From contig NZ_KI669454.1 in the NCBI RefSeq assembly GCF_000507845.1, positions 1,466,746 to 1,530,745 of the forward strand: DNA of 64,000 nt, given 5' to 3'. Below are positions 1-7,918 of this stretch, in pieces. The notes under the pieces are model-generated. The model was not told the origin of the DNA, did no database searches, and saw only the letters and a program-made list of their open reading frames with translations. The translations under genes were made by a program, and so were the position numbers. Source of the DNA: Helicobacter macacae MIT 99-5501. GTDB taxonomy: Bacteria; Campylobacterota; Campylobacteria; Campylobacterales; Helicobacteraceae. Each line of letters opens with the position of its first letter. Within the stretch, counting starts at the first letter, position 1.

Positions 1-571
1 TTAGGTTTTTTTTTATATCTTTTAGTGTGAGATACTCTAATGAGATACTAGCGAGTTGGGCTAGCTCACGCAAGTTTTGCTTGCCAAAAGTGCTAAGACA
101 AAGTAGCGCATTTGGCTTTAGCATTTGGCTTAGCTGTGATAGTATTTGTGGTGTATCCAGCCATTGCAAGCAAGCGTTTGAAGAGATTAAATCAAATCGT
201 TTTTTAAAAATTTTTTGCTTTTGCAAATCATTCATATCAAAAATTTCCACGCTATCAAATTTTGCAAGTTTTGTAAAATTTCTAGCTTGCTTAAAGGGTG
301 TTGATTTTTTTGGATTTGGCAAGCATTGCGGTGGGTTTATATCATTTGCTATATATGTTTTGTAGGAAATATTTGCTTGCAAAATCTCGCTAAATTCACC
401 ATTTCCTACGCCAAATTCAAACACTTCACTAAAATGTTTTTGTCCATATTTTTTAAGCATTTCTATAAGCGCAAAGCGCATTTTTTCTTGGATAATAGCA
501 TTTTGTTTATAAGTGTTTTTTGCCTTTGCAAAGCTATTTGCCACTTGAGTGCTATCTAGGCTATTTTGCAT
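1..571 (-). CDS. bioC: Malonyl-ACP O-methyltransferase, partial (3' end outside window)
   Basis: The reading frame is open from an ATG at 571 to the window edge, giving 190 residues without a stop. A class I SAM-dependent methyltransferase motif (EFGVGNGEF, about residues 52-60) and the segment SSNACLQWLD near residues 130-139, followed by LCLSTFGKQNLREL, are typical of BioC. BioC methylates the malonyl group so that fatty acid synthesis can build the pimeloyl chain. It lies 40 bp downstream of the BioG-like esterase, which removes that methyl group, and follows bioF on the same strand, so a bioF-bioG-bioC operon is likely. The C-terminus cannot be judged. Confidence 0.85.
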   Translation of the reverse strand, partial: MQNSLDSTQVANSFAKAKNTYKQNAIIQEKMRFALIEMLKKYGQKHFSEVFEFGVGNGEFSEILQANISYKTYIANDINPPQCLPNPKKSTPFKQARNFTKLAKFDSVEIFDMNDLQKQKIFKKRFDLISSNACLQWLDTPQILSQLSQMLKPNALLCLSTFGKQNLRELAQLASISLEYLTLKDIKKNL

Positions 572-611
572 AGATTTTACCTTTTATTTTTTGCGTTAAA
601 AAATTTTGATT

Positions 612-1460
612 TTAAGCAATGATTTCTTGCCAATTTCTAAAGCCTACAAAAGCAAAATGTGGTGCGTCTGTATATGTGATTTTGGTGTGATTTTTGTGCG
701 GATTTTGAGCGAAAAACGCTTCGCACGCTTGAGGTGGGAAAACCTTATCCGTGCGCGAAATAATAGCTTTATCCCACAAAAAATCATTTGTAAAATCTCG
801 CCCAAAATCTTGCAAATGATTTTGCGCTAGACTTTTAGCAAAAATCTGAAAGGATTCTAGCTCGTTTTGCATATTTTCTAAGCTAGGCAAAGCAAAATCT
901 AAAGAAAAGCGCGAAATAATATCACGCATAACTTCCGAATTTTCTCCCTGCATTTTAGTATCAAAAATAGCGTCTCTAAAGGCTTGTGGTTGTATATTTT
1001 TTGCCGTGTAGGCAAAGACTTTAGGTGGGATTCCTAGCACTCTATCTATGCCGATATTTGTGCCATTTATAGCCACCTTTTTAGCAAAGATTTTATCACA
1101 CTCACCACCTGCTTGATAGATAAAATCACTTAGCAATGCAGAAGCGACAAAAACCCCCATAGACCACGCTATTAAATAGACATTTTTATACTTTTTGCTA
1201 GCATTTATTATCTCTTTTATCTGTGCTTGATGCTGGCTAAAATCGCAATAATCATAAACCATAATCATATCAAAGCCCTGCAAAAAATTCTTATCTGCGA
1301 ATCTGCAAAAATGACTAGGCAAGCTAGCAAATCCACTAAAAAATACGACTAAATTCTGGCTAGATTGTTTGTCAAAATCTTCCTGCAAATTTTGAAAAGT
1401 AAAATCTGCAAAATCCACTTTAGAATCTTGTGGTAAAATCTTAAAAAAACATATTTTCAT
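612..1460 (-). CDS. bioG: Pimeloyl-ACP methyl ester esterase, BioG type (DUF452)
   Basis: The 282-residue protein resembles the DUF452/BioG family, an alpha/beta hydrolase that releases pimeloyl-ACP from its methyl ester and replaces BioH in many Helicobacter and related bacteria. The likely nucleophile is Ser100 in AWSMG, after a predicted beta strand (NVYLIAWS). A late Asp in SRTDKVFP and a His in TDAPHFAF fit the rest of the triad. The start has MKICFFKILP, a typical N-terminus of the family. It sits between bioF and bioC, which supports the biotin role. The protein is somewhat long for the family. I am confident of the family and fairly confident of the function. Confidence 0.85.
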   Translation of the reverse strand: MKICFFKILPQDSKVDFADFTFQNLQEDFDKQSSQNLVVFFSGFASLPSHFCRFADKNFLQGFDMIMVYDYCDFSQHQAQIKEIINASKKYKNVYLIAWSMGVFVASALLSDFIYQAGGECDKIFAKKVAINGTNIGIDRVLGIPPKVFAYTAKNIQPQAFRDAIFDTKMQGENSEVMRDIISRFSLDFALPSLENMQNELESFQIFAKSLAQNHLQDFGRDFTNDFLWDKAIISRTDKVFPPQACEAFFAQNPHKNHTKITYTDAPHFAFVGFRNWQEIIA

Positions 1461-1518
1461 ATTTTTGCCCTTTTTTTATCGCTTTTTTGTAGCTATGTTT
1501 TTTATGTTTTCGCAGTGC

Positions 1519-2889
1519 TTAGATATTTTTCTTAAGACTTTTTAGGATAGTTTTTAGGTGTTTTTCTAGCTCCTCTATGACAAATCTTGCTTCATCTAGA
1601 GACATACTTGCACTAAGCGAAAAACGGATTCTAGCACTTCCTTTTGGCACGGTTGGAGATTTTATCGCAGGGGCGTATATACCGCTAGATTCTAGCTTTT
1701 TGGCAAGGTTTATAGCTAAATAGTTTTCGCCCAAAATAAGTGAAAAAATATGGCTTTTTCCAAGTGATTTTAGGTAATATTTTTGCGCTATTTGCTCTAA
1801 TGAATCTCTAAAAAACTCGCTTAAAAGAGCTAGATTTTCCCTGCGTTTTGTAATAGATTTTGCAAGTTTTTTCTCTTCTTTACAGCCCCCCAAAATCTCA
1901 AACACAAAGTAACTAAACGCCACATTTATCGGTGGCAAAGCACTAGAGTAGATAAGTCCGCGCGCACTATTGACAAAAAAGTCCCTAAAATGCTTATGGC
2001 AAATCACACACGCCCCCACAGAGCCAATCGCCTTGCCAAATGTAAAAACCAAAAAATCTACACAAGACTCCACCCCCAAAGCCCTCGCTAGCCCAAGCCC
2101 GTCATTTTCTATCCCAAAACCACTTAAGTCTTTGCTATATCGCACGCCCTCACTCCTGCCAAACACCCCTACACTATGAGCTTCATCAAGGTATATATAC
2201 ACATTTTTTCCGCGCTTTTTGTGCTCCTCTTTTAGCGCGATGATTTGCTCCAAAAACGCAAAATCCCCCTCCATACTAAACACCCCCTCACTCACAATAA
2301 AAATATGCTCATAATTTTTACCCCTAGATTCTAGCAGTTCGCTTAAGTGAGAAATGTCATTATGCCTAAACCGCTTAAAATCAGCACCACCAAGTCGCAC
2401 GCCATCTATCACACTAGCGTGTGAATAAAAATCAAGCAAAAATAGTGAGCGTGGAAGCTGACTAAGGGCTTGCATAAGCGATACATTTAGATGATAGCCA
2501 CTATTAAATAGCAGGGATTTTTTTGGAAAAAATGCAGAATCCAAGTGTGCTTCAAATGCCTCATACACAGGAAATCCCCCACTAAGTAAGCGCGAAGAAG
2601 ATGAGCTAAAGCGCAAAAAATTTGCAAAATCTTTGTGTGGTGTTTTTGAATTTTTATGAGATTTTGCACTCTTTTTAGGTGCTAAAAAACCCTTTTTTTC
2701 ACACCATTTATAAAACTTTTGCACGATTTTTTCATCACTAGCGATACCTAGATAATCATTGCTTGCTAGATTTAGTAGCTTTACTTCCTTGCTATCTAGT
2801 AAATACCCACCACAATGCCTAAAATCACGCAATATGCGGTAATTATCCTGCGCTTTTAGAGAGTCTAAAATCTGCTTTATGTGCTGCAT
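1519..2889 (-). CDS. bioF: 8-amino-7-oxononanoate synthase
   Basis: A 456-residue PLP enzyme of the alpha-oxoamine synthase family that condenses pimeloyl-ACP with alanine. NDYLGIA (44-50), LDEAHSVGVFG (234-244) and the PLP lysine K286 in TFGKAIGSVG are clear. The family usually has about 380-390 residues. The excess includes a Lys/Ser-rich stretch at about 71-90 (APKKSAKSHKNSKTPHKDFA) inserted near the N-terminal domain. The gene is first in a minus-strand set with bioG and bioC and is divergent from bioA, with a 103-bp gap between the starts. Confidence 0.95.
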   Translation of the reverse strand: MQHIKQILDSLKAQDNYRILRDFRHCGGYLLDSKEVKLLNLASNDYLGIASDEKIVQKFYKWCEKKGFLAPKKSAKSHKNSKTPHKDFANFLRFSSSSSRLLSGGFPVYEAFEAHLDSAFFPKKSLLFNSGYHLNVSLMQALSQLPRSLFLLDFYSHASVIDGVRLGGADFKRFRHNDISHLSELLESRGKNYEHIFIVSEGVFSMEGDFAFLEQIIALKEEHKKRGKNVYIYLDEAHSVGVFGRSEGVRYSKDLSGFGIENDGLGLARALGVESCVDFLVFTFGKAIGSVGACVICHKHFRDFFVNSARGLIYSSALPPINVAFSYFVFEILGGCKEEKKLAKSITKRRENLALLSEFFRDSLEQIAQKYYLKSLGKSHIFSLILGENYLAINLAKKLESSGIYAPAIKSPTVPKGSARIRFSLSASMSLDEARFVIEELEKHLKTILKSLKKNI

Positions 2890-2992
2890 TTATTGCCTTT
2901 TTTACTTTCGTAAATATGTTTATTTTGTTGGAGTGAAATTGTAGATTTTGGTGTAGTATTTTGCCATAATTTATCGCTACAAAGGCACACAA
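2890..2992. promoter_or_regulatory. Divergent promoter region, bioF / bioA
   Basis: The 103-bp AT-rich gap between the oppositely oriented bioF and bioA starts must carry the promoters for both biotin transcripts. I see no clear palindromic operator of the BirA type, and no birA gene is in the window. No exact -10 element is claimed. Confidence 0.5.
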
Positions 2993-4411
2993 ATGGCACA
3001 AAAATCAACCCAAAAATCAAAATCCTTGAAAGCCCTTGATTTAGCACATATATGGCATCCCTGCACGCAGATGAAAGACCACGCTAGCAAAAAAGACAAT
3101 GGCGAAAATACCCCGCTAATCCCCATAAAAAAGGCAAAAGGTGTGTATCTATATGACTTCGATGGGAAGCGATATGTAGACTGCATAAGTAGCTGGTGGG
3201 TAAATCTTTTTGGACATCAAAATCCACTCATAAACAATGCCATAAAAAAGCAACTAAACACCCTAGAGCATATCATTTTGGCAGGCTTCTCTCATAAGCA
3301 AATTATTAGGCTTTCGCACAGGCTTACTAGCCTTTTGCCTAGCAAACTTAGCAAGTGCTTTTATGCAGATAATGGCTCAAGTGCGATAGAAGTCGCCCTA
3401 AAAATGAGCTACCAATATCATCAAAATCTAGTGCAAAAATCCGCAATAACTTTGACAAAATCTAGCCCAAAATCGCTTGCAAAATCAAATAAAAAAACCA
3501 AGTTTTTAACCCTAGAAAATGCCTATCACGGAGAGACTTTAGGCGCACTAAGTGTAGGAAATGTCGGGCTTTATAAAGACATTTATAAGCCACTTTTGCT
3601 AGAGTGTATCACTACACCTGTGCCAATCCATAAAGCAACCCCTCACACCTGCCAAAATCCCACAAAATATAGCGACTACCAAAAAGAGCTAGATGCCCTA
3701 GAAGCGATTTTGCAAAAAGAGGGGGAGAATATTTGTGCGTTTATTTTGGAGCCACTTATCCAGTGCGCTGGGGGAATGAATATCTATCCTAGTGGGTTTG
3801 TCAAAGAAGCGTGTGAAATGGTAAGAAAGCGAGGCATTTTAATAATATTTGATGAAATCGCAGTAGGATTTGGGCGAAGCGGGAGTATGTTTGCATTTCA
3901 GCAGTGCGACATAGTGCCTGATTTTTTGTGCCTTAGCAAAGGCATTAGCGCGGGGTATTTGCCACTATCTGTGGTGATTACAAGTGATGAAATCTATAAG
4001 GCTTTTTATGATACTTATGAGAGCAATCTAGGATTTTTGCACTCTCATAGCTACACGGGCAATGCCCTTGCTTGCGCGGCTGCAAACGCAGTGCTAGATA
4101 TTTTTGAGTCTCAAAGCATACTAAGGAAAAACAAAAACTTAAGCGACTTCATCGCATCGCTTTGGGGCAATCTCTCAAAGCTAGAAAATGTCTGCAATGT
4201 CCGCTACTGCGGTATGATTTTCGCACTAGATATTACAAGCAGCAGACACAAGAGAGCTGGACTAGAAGTATTTAAGCGCGGGCTAAAAAAGGGGTTACTG
4301 CTCCGTCCGCTTGGTAGCACAATATACTTTATGCCTCCATATATCATTAGCAAAAAACAAGTGCGATTTGTAGTAGAAAATCTGCGCGAAATCCTAAAAA
4401 ATCTTGGCTAA
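2993..4411 (+). CDS. bioA: Adenosylmethionine-8-amino-7-oxononanoate aminotransferase
   Basis: A 472-residue class III aminotransferase that makes 7,8-diaminononanoate using SAM as amino donor. Seen in order: WHPCTQMKDH (21-30), SSWWVNLFGHQNP (66-78), DNGSSAIEVALKMS (126-139), AYHGETLGALSVG (177-189), IIFDEIAVGFGRSG (284-297) and the PLP lysine K316 in CLSKGISAGYLPL. WHP, SSWW and DNGS are hallmarks of BioA rather than other class III enzymes. A Ser/Lys-rich insert (about 148-170) lies before the YHGET motif. It is transcribed away from bioF. Confidence 0.96.
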   Translation: MAQKSTQKSKSLKALDLAHIWHPCTQMKDHASKKDNGENTPLIPIKKAKGVYLYDFDGKRYVDCISSWWVNLFGHQNPLINNAIKKQLNTLEHIILAGFSHKQIIRLSHRLTSLLPSKLSKCFYADNGSSAIEVALKMSYQYHQNLVQKSAITLTKSSPKSLAKSNKKTKFLTLENAYHGETLGALSVGNVGLYKDIYKPLLLECITTPVPIHKATPHTCQNPTKYSDYQKELDALEAILQKEGENICAFILEPLIQCAGGMNIYPSGFVKEACEMVRKRGILIIFDEIAVGFGRSGSMFAFQQCDIVPDFLCLSKGISAGYLPLSVVITSDEIYKAFYDTYESNLGFLHSHSYTGNALACAAANAVLDIFESQSILRKNKNLSDFIASLWGNLSKLENVCNVRYCGMIFALDITSSRHKRAGLEVFKRGLKKGLLLRPLGSTIYFMPPYIISKKQVRFVVENLREILKNLG

Positions 4412-4538
4412 AAAACTAATGCAAAAAAACTTCATATCTTTAAAGCTCCCTCCCCAAATGATAAAAATGTGGCGGAGGAGTGTTTTGTAACTTAAAAGCC
4501 ATCACTCCTTTAGCACGAATATATTTGTTTCTTTTGAA

Positions 4539-4575
4539 GCCCCCTCCCTTTGCGGAGGGGGTTTGGGGGTGGGTA
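4539..4575 (+). repeat. GC-rich hairpin repeat, family B copy 1
   Basis: CCCCCTCC and GGAGGGGG form a strong stem around TTTGC, followed by TTTGGGGGTGGGT. The upstream flank (TTAGCACGAA, ATATTTG) is also shared with copy 2 near 6750. With five copies in intergenic islands it could act as a bidirectional terminator, but that is inference. Confidence 0.75.
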
Positions 4576-4665
4576 AGTTTTGCTTAAAAAAGTATTTTCC
4601 CGCTACACAAAAAACAATCACTTATCATACTAATTTAACCACTTGTCATACCGAATGAATAGCTC

Positions 4666-4854
4666 GTCATACTTAAGGTTTTTAAGCCTAAAGCATCAAA
4701 AACATTTTGTCATACTGAGGGCGTAGCCCGAAGTATCTCAAAAGATTCTGCAAAAACAATGTAAAACAAAAAGAGATATTTCGGTTTCTTACGAAACCTC
4801 AATATGACAAATCCACATTTCCATTTGAATATTTCGCTTTTGCTTAAGTATGAC
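4666..4854. repeat. Nested REP-like element, family A copy 1
   Basis: The outer arms GTCATACTTAAG (4666-4677) and CTTAAGTATGAC (4843-4854) are perfect 12-bp inverted repeats. An inner complete element (4707-4810) has 14-bp arms, TTGTCATACTGAGG and CCTCAATATGACAA, with one mismatch. Between them lie a hairpin GGGC-GTA-GCCC, inner arms CCGAAGTATCTC / GAGATATTTCGG and a hairpin GGTTTC-TTAC-GAAACC. The layout resembles paired REP units. Confidence 0.8.
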
Positions 4855-4908
4855 AAAAGTAGGCTTGATATTATAAAATAAAATCTTTAGCACAAGGTGC
4901 ATTAAATT

Positions 4909-5718
4909 TTATGGGCGATTAGCGATTATAGATTGAATATAAGATATGATTTGTCTTTCTTCGTAATTTTTCCAAGTCCAATCCCAATCATGTTTAAAAT
5001 TAAAGTCTTTCATATCCTTATCTACAGGAAAAGTTATCCCTCTACACTCTGCTACATACTCTTTGATTTCTTGTGAGTTTCTAAAAGCTATTTGTAGAGG
5101 CTCTAATGCTTTTTCTGCAGCTTTTTCTGCTTTGTGATGTTCTGCCATATATTTTTCAAAAGCAGTACGATATCCTTCTTCGCAACGGTGATAGTTAACG
5201 CAAGAATTAGGAGGCTTTTTTGATGCTGCTGACATTCCACTTATTCTTTTTTTAAATTCATACTCTGCTCTTGTTATTCTCTCAAATGCTTTATCAATAT
5301 CATATACCCCACCTAAGAACAATTCACAAGTAGCACCTATTTCTATGTCAAGCGGTCTTCTAGCTTCTCTAGTCTTCTTGTTAAATTCTTCCATAGCATC
5401 TGCCGCCATGTTACAATAACCGCATCTTCCGTATACTCTCTCTGCTTCTTTATATTCTTTTGACTCTCCCCATTTATACACAAACATACGCGACTGCCAT
5501 TCAATTGCCTCATACTCCTTGAATTCCACCGTATTCCTGTATGTATCAGCTAATCTCTTTACATCTTCTAGGAGTGGTTTGCATTTATTTTTTAGTTTGA
5601 TAAATTCCGCAGAGTGTGCTTTGTATTTCTCATATAGTTTCTCTCTGCAATCATCTGCATATCCTACCTCAAGCATTGATACAAATACTATCAATACGAT
5701 TTTTGCTATATTTCTCAT
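4909..5718 (-). CDS. Secreted Cys-containing protein of unknown function
   Basis: I do not recognise this 269-residue protein. Residues 1-21 look like a Sec signal peptide (hydrophobic IAKIVLIVFVSMLEV, then GYA|DD). The mature part is charged and mostly helical, with scattered cysteines (DDCREK, NKCKP, GRCGYCNM, ATCELF, NSCVNYHRCEE, AECRG), so disulfides in the periplasm are plausible. Its ATG overlaps the stop of the upstream gene by 4 bp (ATGA), which implies translational coupling. The pair is alone between two REP-like repeat clusters. The product could be an effector, envelope stress or toxin-like protein; nothing in the sequence decides. Confidence 0.7.
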   Translation of the reverse strand: MRNIAKIVLIVFVSMLEVGYADDCREKLYEKYKAHSAEFIKLKNKCKPLLEDVKRLADTYRNTVEFKEYEAIEWQSRMFVYKWGESKEYKEAERVYGRCGYCNMAADAMEEFNKKTREARRPLDIEIGATCELFLGGVYDIDKAFERITRAEYEFKKRISGMSAASKKPPNSCVNYHRCEEGYRTAFEKYMAEHHKAEKAAEKALEPLQIAFRNSQEIKEYVAECRGITFPVDKDMKDFNFKHDWDWTWKNYEERQIISYIQSIIANRP

Positions 5719-6257
5719 TGTCTTACTCCTTGTGCTTGTTTAAACTGCCTAAAAGTTTGATAGTCCTCTTGCAGGATTTTCTCTTTGATAGTTTTATCTA
5801 AATCTGTTTGTGCATTTTGCAATATATCAAAAACTCTTTTTTGACGCTTAGGACTAGTGTTTTTGTAACACACATTTTGAGATTTATCAAGCAAATATAT
5901 AAAATTCTGTATCGCTCTTTCAAGTGAAGTTGAATTATTGTAACTATATGATTTATATCCATTGTTTATTTTGCTGGTAACACTTTTTAATAACTTTCTA
6001 TCACAAGAGTTTTTATCGCTATTTTTTGCTATAAATTCTTTTGCTCCGTAGTAGCAAGCAATGTGTTGCCATAGCAGATAACAAAAATTTTTACCAACGC
6101 CATTTTTTGTGTTATATGCTTTTACACACTCTTTACAAATCTCAAATCTTAGATTTTCTATCCCCTCTATGCCTAGCCCGCCATCTACGAGATAAAACTC
6201 CTCTTGTGGCTTTGACTCTTCGCAGCCTTTGCATTGTATTTTGTTGCTATTTTGCAT
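5715..6257 (-). CDS. Zinc-ribbon protein of unknown function
   Basis: The 180-residue protein has two CxxC knuckles, C9/C12 (CKGC) and C41/C44 (CKEC), in a context (CKGCEESKPQEEFY ... ICKECVKAYN) seen in zinc-ribbon and HNH-associated proteins of accessory regions. No HNH catalytic His-Asn-His motif is visible, so a nuclease call is not supported. It is the first gene of a coupled pair with a secreted protein. A 15-T tract and a TAGTAT -10 lie just upstream on the coding strand (6295-6316), which suggests length-dependent expression. The start has an AGGAG 8 bp upstream. Confidence 0.65.
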   Translation of the reverse strand: MQNSNKIQCKGCEESKPQEEFYLVDGGLGIEGIENLRFEICKECVKAYNTKNGVGKNFCYLLWQHIACYYGAKEFIAKNSDKNSCDRKLLKSVTSKINNGYKSYSYNNSTSLERAIQNFIYLLDKSQNVCYKNTSPKRQKRVFDILQNAQTDLDKTIKEKILQEDYQTFRQFKQAQGVRQ

Positions 6258-6294
6258 TTATCGCTCCTAGTTTTTATGATTTTCACAAGAAGCG

Positions 6295-6316
6295 ATACTA
6301 CAAAAAAAAAAAAAAA
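6295..6316 (-). promoter_or_regulatory. Candidate phase-variable promoter: T15-G-TAGTAT
   Basis: On the minus strand a run of 15 T is followed by G and TAGTAT, a good -10 hexamer, 37 nt before the ATG at 6257. The same arrangement followed by GCTT occurs before the lipoprotein at 62653, and a T20-G-TATAAA version precedes the dynamin gene at 55334. The homopolymer occupies the -35 to -10 spacer, so slippage should change promoter strength. Confidence 0.6.
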
Positions 6317-6564
6317 CAGAATACTAATGTGGGGAAGCAAGAGGATTTTGTGAGGATTTGTAAAATTGAGAGAATTTTGAAATGTTTGAAATGTTGTAGA
6401 GGTGGATTTTGTGAAAATTTTTGCATATATTTTGTGCGGAGTATGATTTGAAGTCTTTGTGTGATGATTTGTAATGGATTTTGGGATTTTATGGGATTTG
6501 TTGTATTTTGCCTTTTGTTGTCATACCTAAAGCCAACTACTTGTCATACTTAAGATTTAGCTTT

Positions 6565-6711
6565 TTGTCATACTTAAGGTTTGGGACAAACCGAAGTATC
6601 TCTAAAAAATGCAAATTTACAAGAAGTGCTTTTTTGGATATTTCGCTTCTTACAAAAGCTCAATATGGCAAGTTTGCATTGAGATATTTCGCTTTCGCTT
6701 AAGTATGACAA
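6565..6711. repeat. REP-like element, family A copy 2
   Basis: Perfect 14-bp terminal inverted repeats, TTGTCATACTTAAG at the left and CTTAAGTATGACAA at the right, enclose a hairpin GGTTTG-GGA-CAAACC, the tail CCGAAGTATCTC, and further half-units (GATATTTCGC, CAATATGGCA). It is 147 bp long and carries no gene. Confidence 0.82.
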
Positions 6712-6730
6712 TAAATTTTTTACGCTTTTA

Positions 6731-6811
6731 AAAACCCCCTCCCTTAGCACGAAGATATTTGCTTTTTCTATAAGCCCCCTCCCTCTGCGGAGGGGGTTTG
6801 GGGGTGGGTTC
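6731..6811 (+). repeat. GC-rich hairpin repeat, family B copy 2
   Basis: ACCCCCTCCCTTAGCACGAAGATATTTG is followed by a second arm set, GCCCCCTCCCTCTGCGGAGGGGG, then TTTGGGGGTGGGT. It is nearly identical to copy 1, including the TTAGCACGAA flank. Confidence 0.75.
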
Positions 6812-6952
6812 TTTTCTGCCATTGCAAGAATCGCTTTAGTATTCGTGGCAATCTATATCTTTTTTTATATGGATTGCTACGCTCACTTCGTTCGCCCACA
6901 ATGATGAAAACATACCCACCCCAATCCTCTCCACATTATGCCTTTGCAGATT

Positions 6953-7918
6953 CTACCCATTTACACCTAGCACGATATTGTTTGCCTCCTCTAACCGTTG
7001 GAGGTGCTCCCACCGCTCATCGACTTCTTTTTGAAAAAGCTCGATGATATGGGCATTTTCTGGCTTAAAGAGATGCTTAAACCGCCCTTGCGCCCCTAGA
7101 TAGTCCCGCACGGGGATTACATTTTTTGGGCGATAAGTGATACGCACTTCACGCCCGCCAATGATTTCAAAAAGCGGGAACACAAGGCTATCCACCGCCA
7201 AATCCGAAGTATCAATGGTTTTGTGTGATTCAAACTTCCACTCTGTCGTGCAAGCACTCATCGCATTTATGAATGTCGGTCCCTCTGTGTCGATTGCTTG
7301 CTTGATTTTTTTGTTCATATCTTTCCATTTGTTTGGTGCTACTTGCGCGACATAAGGGCTTCCGTGCGCTGCCATAACAAAGAGAATGTCTTTTTTGCGC
7401 TCTTTTTTACCATAGCTTACGCTCCCTGCGGGCGTGGTAGTCGTGCTAGAGCCTATGGGCGTGGAGCTTGACCGTTGCCCCCCTGTGTTTGCATACACTT
7501 CGTTATCAAGGCAGATATAAGTCATATCGTGCCCGCGCTCAAAGCACCCGCTGATGAACTGAAAGCCAATGTCATAAGTGCTTCCATCGCCACCAAATGC
7601 CACAAACTTCGGCTTCTCACCCTGATATTTGCCCTTTTTGGCAAGTGCGCGATACATTGTCTCTGCACCCGCTGTGGCAGTGCTTCCGTTTTCAAACCCT
7701 ATGTGAATCCACGGCACATCCCAGCTTGTGTGTGGATACACGGCGGTAGAGACTTCTAGGCAGCCTGTGGAGTTGCCTATCACTAGGGGACCATCGACTG
7801 CGTTTAGCACTTCGCGGATAATGATTCCGTGTGCGCAGCCCGGACAGAGGATATGCGCGCCTTCAAATTTCTCGGCGGATTTTGAGAATTGTTTGAGGTT
7901 TTTGACTTCTTTTACCAT
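6953..7918 (-). CDS. porB: Pyruvate:ferredoxin oxidoreductase, beta subunit
   Basis: The 321-residue TPP-binding subunit of the four-subunit enzyme that oxidises pyruvate to acetyl-CoA. CPGCAHG (about 25-31) gives two iron-sulfur cysteines. The TPP motif GGDGSTYDIGFQF and LDNEVYANTGGQRSS are clear, and a further Cys is in SACTTEW. Helicobacter depends on this enzyme because it lacks pyruvate dehydrogenase, and electrons pass to flavodoxin. It is last in the operon, preceded by AAAGGAG and separated from porA by an unusually long 431-bp spacer. Confidence 0.95.
   Translation of the reverse strand: MVKEVKNLKQFSKSAEKFEGAHILCPGCAHGIIIREVLNAVDGPLVIGNSTGCLEVSTAVYPHTSWDVPWIHIGFENGSTATAGAETMYRALAKKGKYQGEKPKFVAFGGDGSTYDIGFQFISGCFERGHDMTYICLDNEVYANTGGQRSSSTPIGSSTTTTPAGSVSYGKKERKKDILFVMAAHGSPYVAQVAPNKWKDMNKKIKQAIDTEGPTFINAMSACTTEWKFESHKTIDTSDLAVDSLVFPLFEIIGGREVRITYRPKNVIPVRDYLGAQGRFKHLFKPENAHIIELFQKEVDERWEHLQRLEEANNIVLGVNG

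Larger units (their letters stand above)
4412..4908. other. Intergenic repeat island downstream of bioA
   Basis: No gene is seen in these 497 bp. The region is built from repeats also found near 6565, 29270-29904 and 62044-62445: a GC-rich hairpin (4539-4575) followed by nested REP-like inverted repeats (4666-4854). Extra half-units with GTCATAC appear near 4625-4655, which suggests repeated insertion or decay. Confidence 0.75.
6258..6952. other. Intergenic region with poly-A tract and repeat island
   Basis: These 695 bp hold the promoter of the zinc-ribbon gene next to a 15-nt A tract, then a perfect REP-like family A element (6565-6711), a two-part GC-rich family B hairpin (6731-6811) and a decayed family C unit (TGCCATTGCAAGAA ... 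GTGGCAATCTA, about 6815-6875). Open frames here (for example about 6574-6822 on minus) are translations of repeats. Confidence 0.7.

Noticed and set aside
4620-4860. CRISPR array
   Set aside because: The repeated GTCATAC words are inverted, irregularly spaced and have no uniform spacers or cas genes.
5715-6257. HNH endonuclease
   Set aside because: The CxxC pairs fit a zinc ribbon, but no His-Asn-His catalytic residues are visible.
6574-6822. 82-residue frame containing NPPPNPLRRGRG
   Set aside because: Translation of family A and B repeats; the same peptide-like motifs appear wherever the repeats occur.
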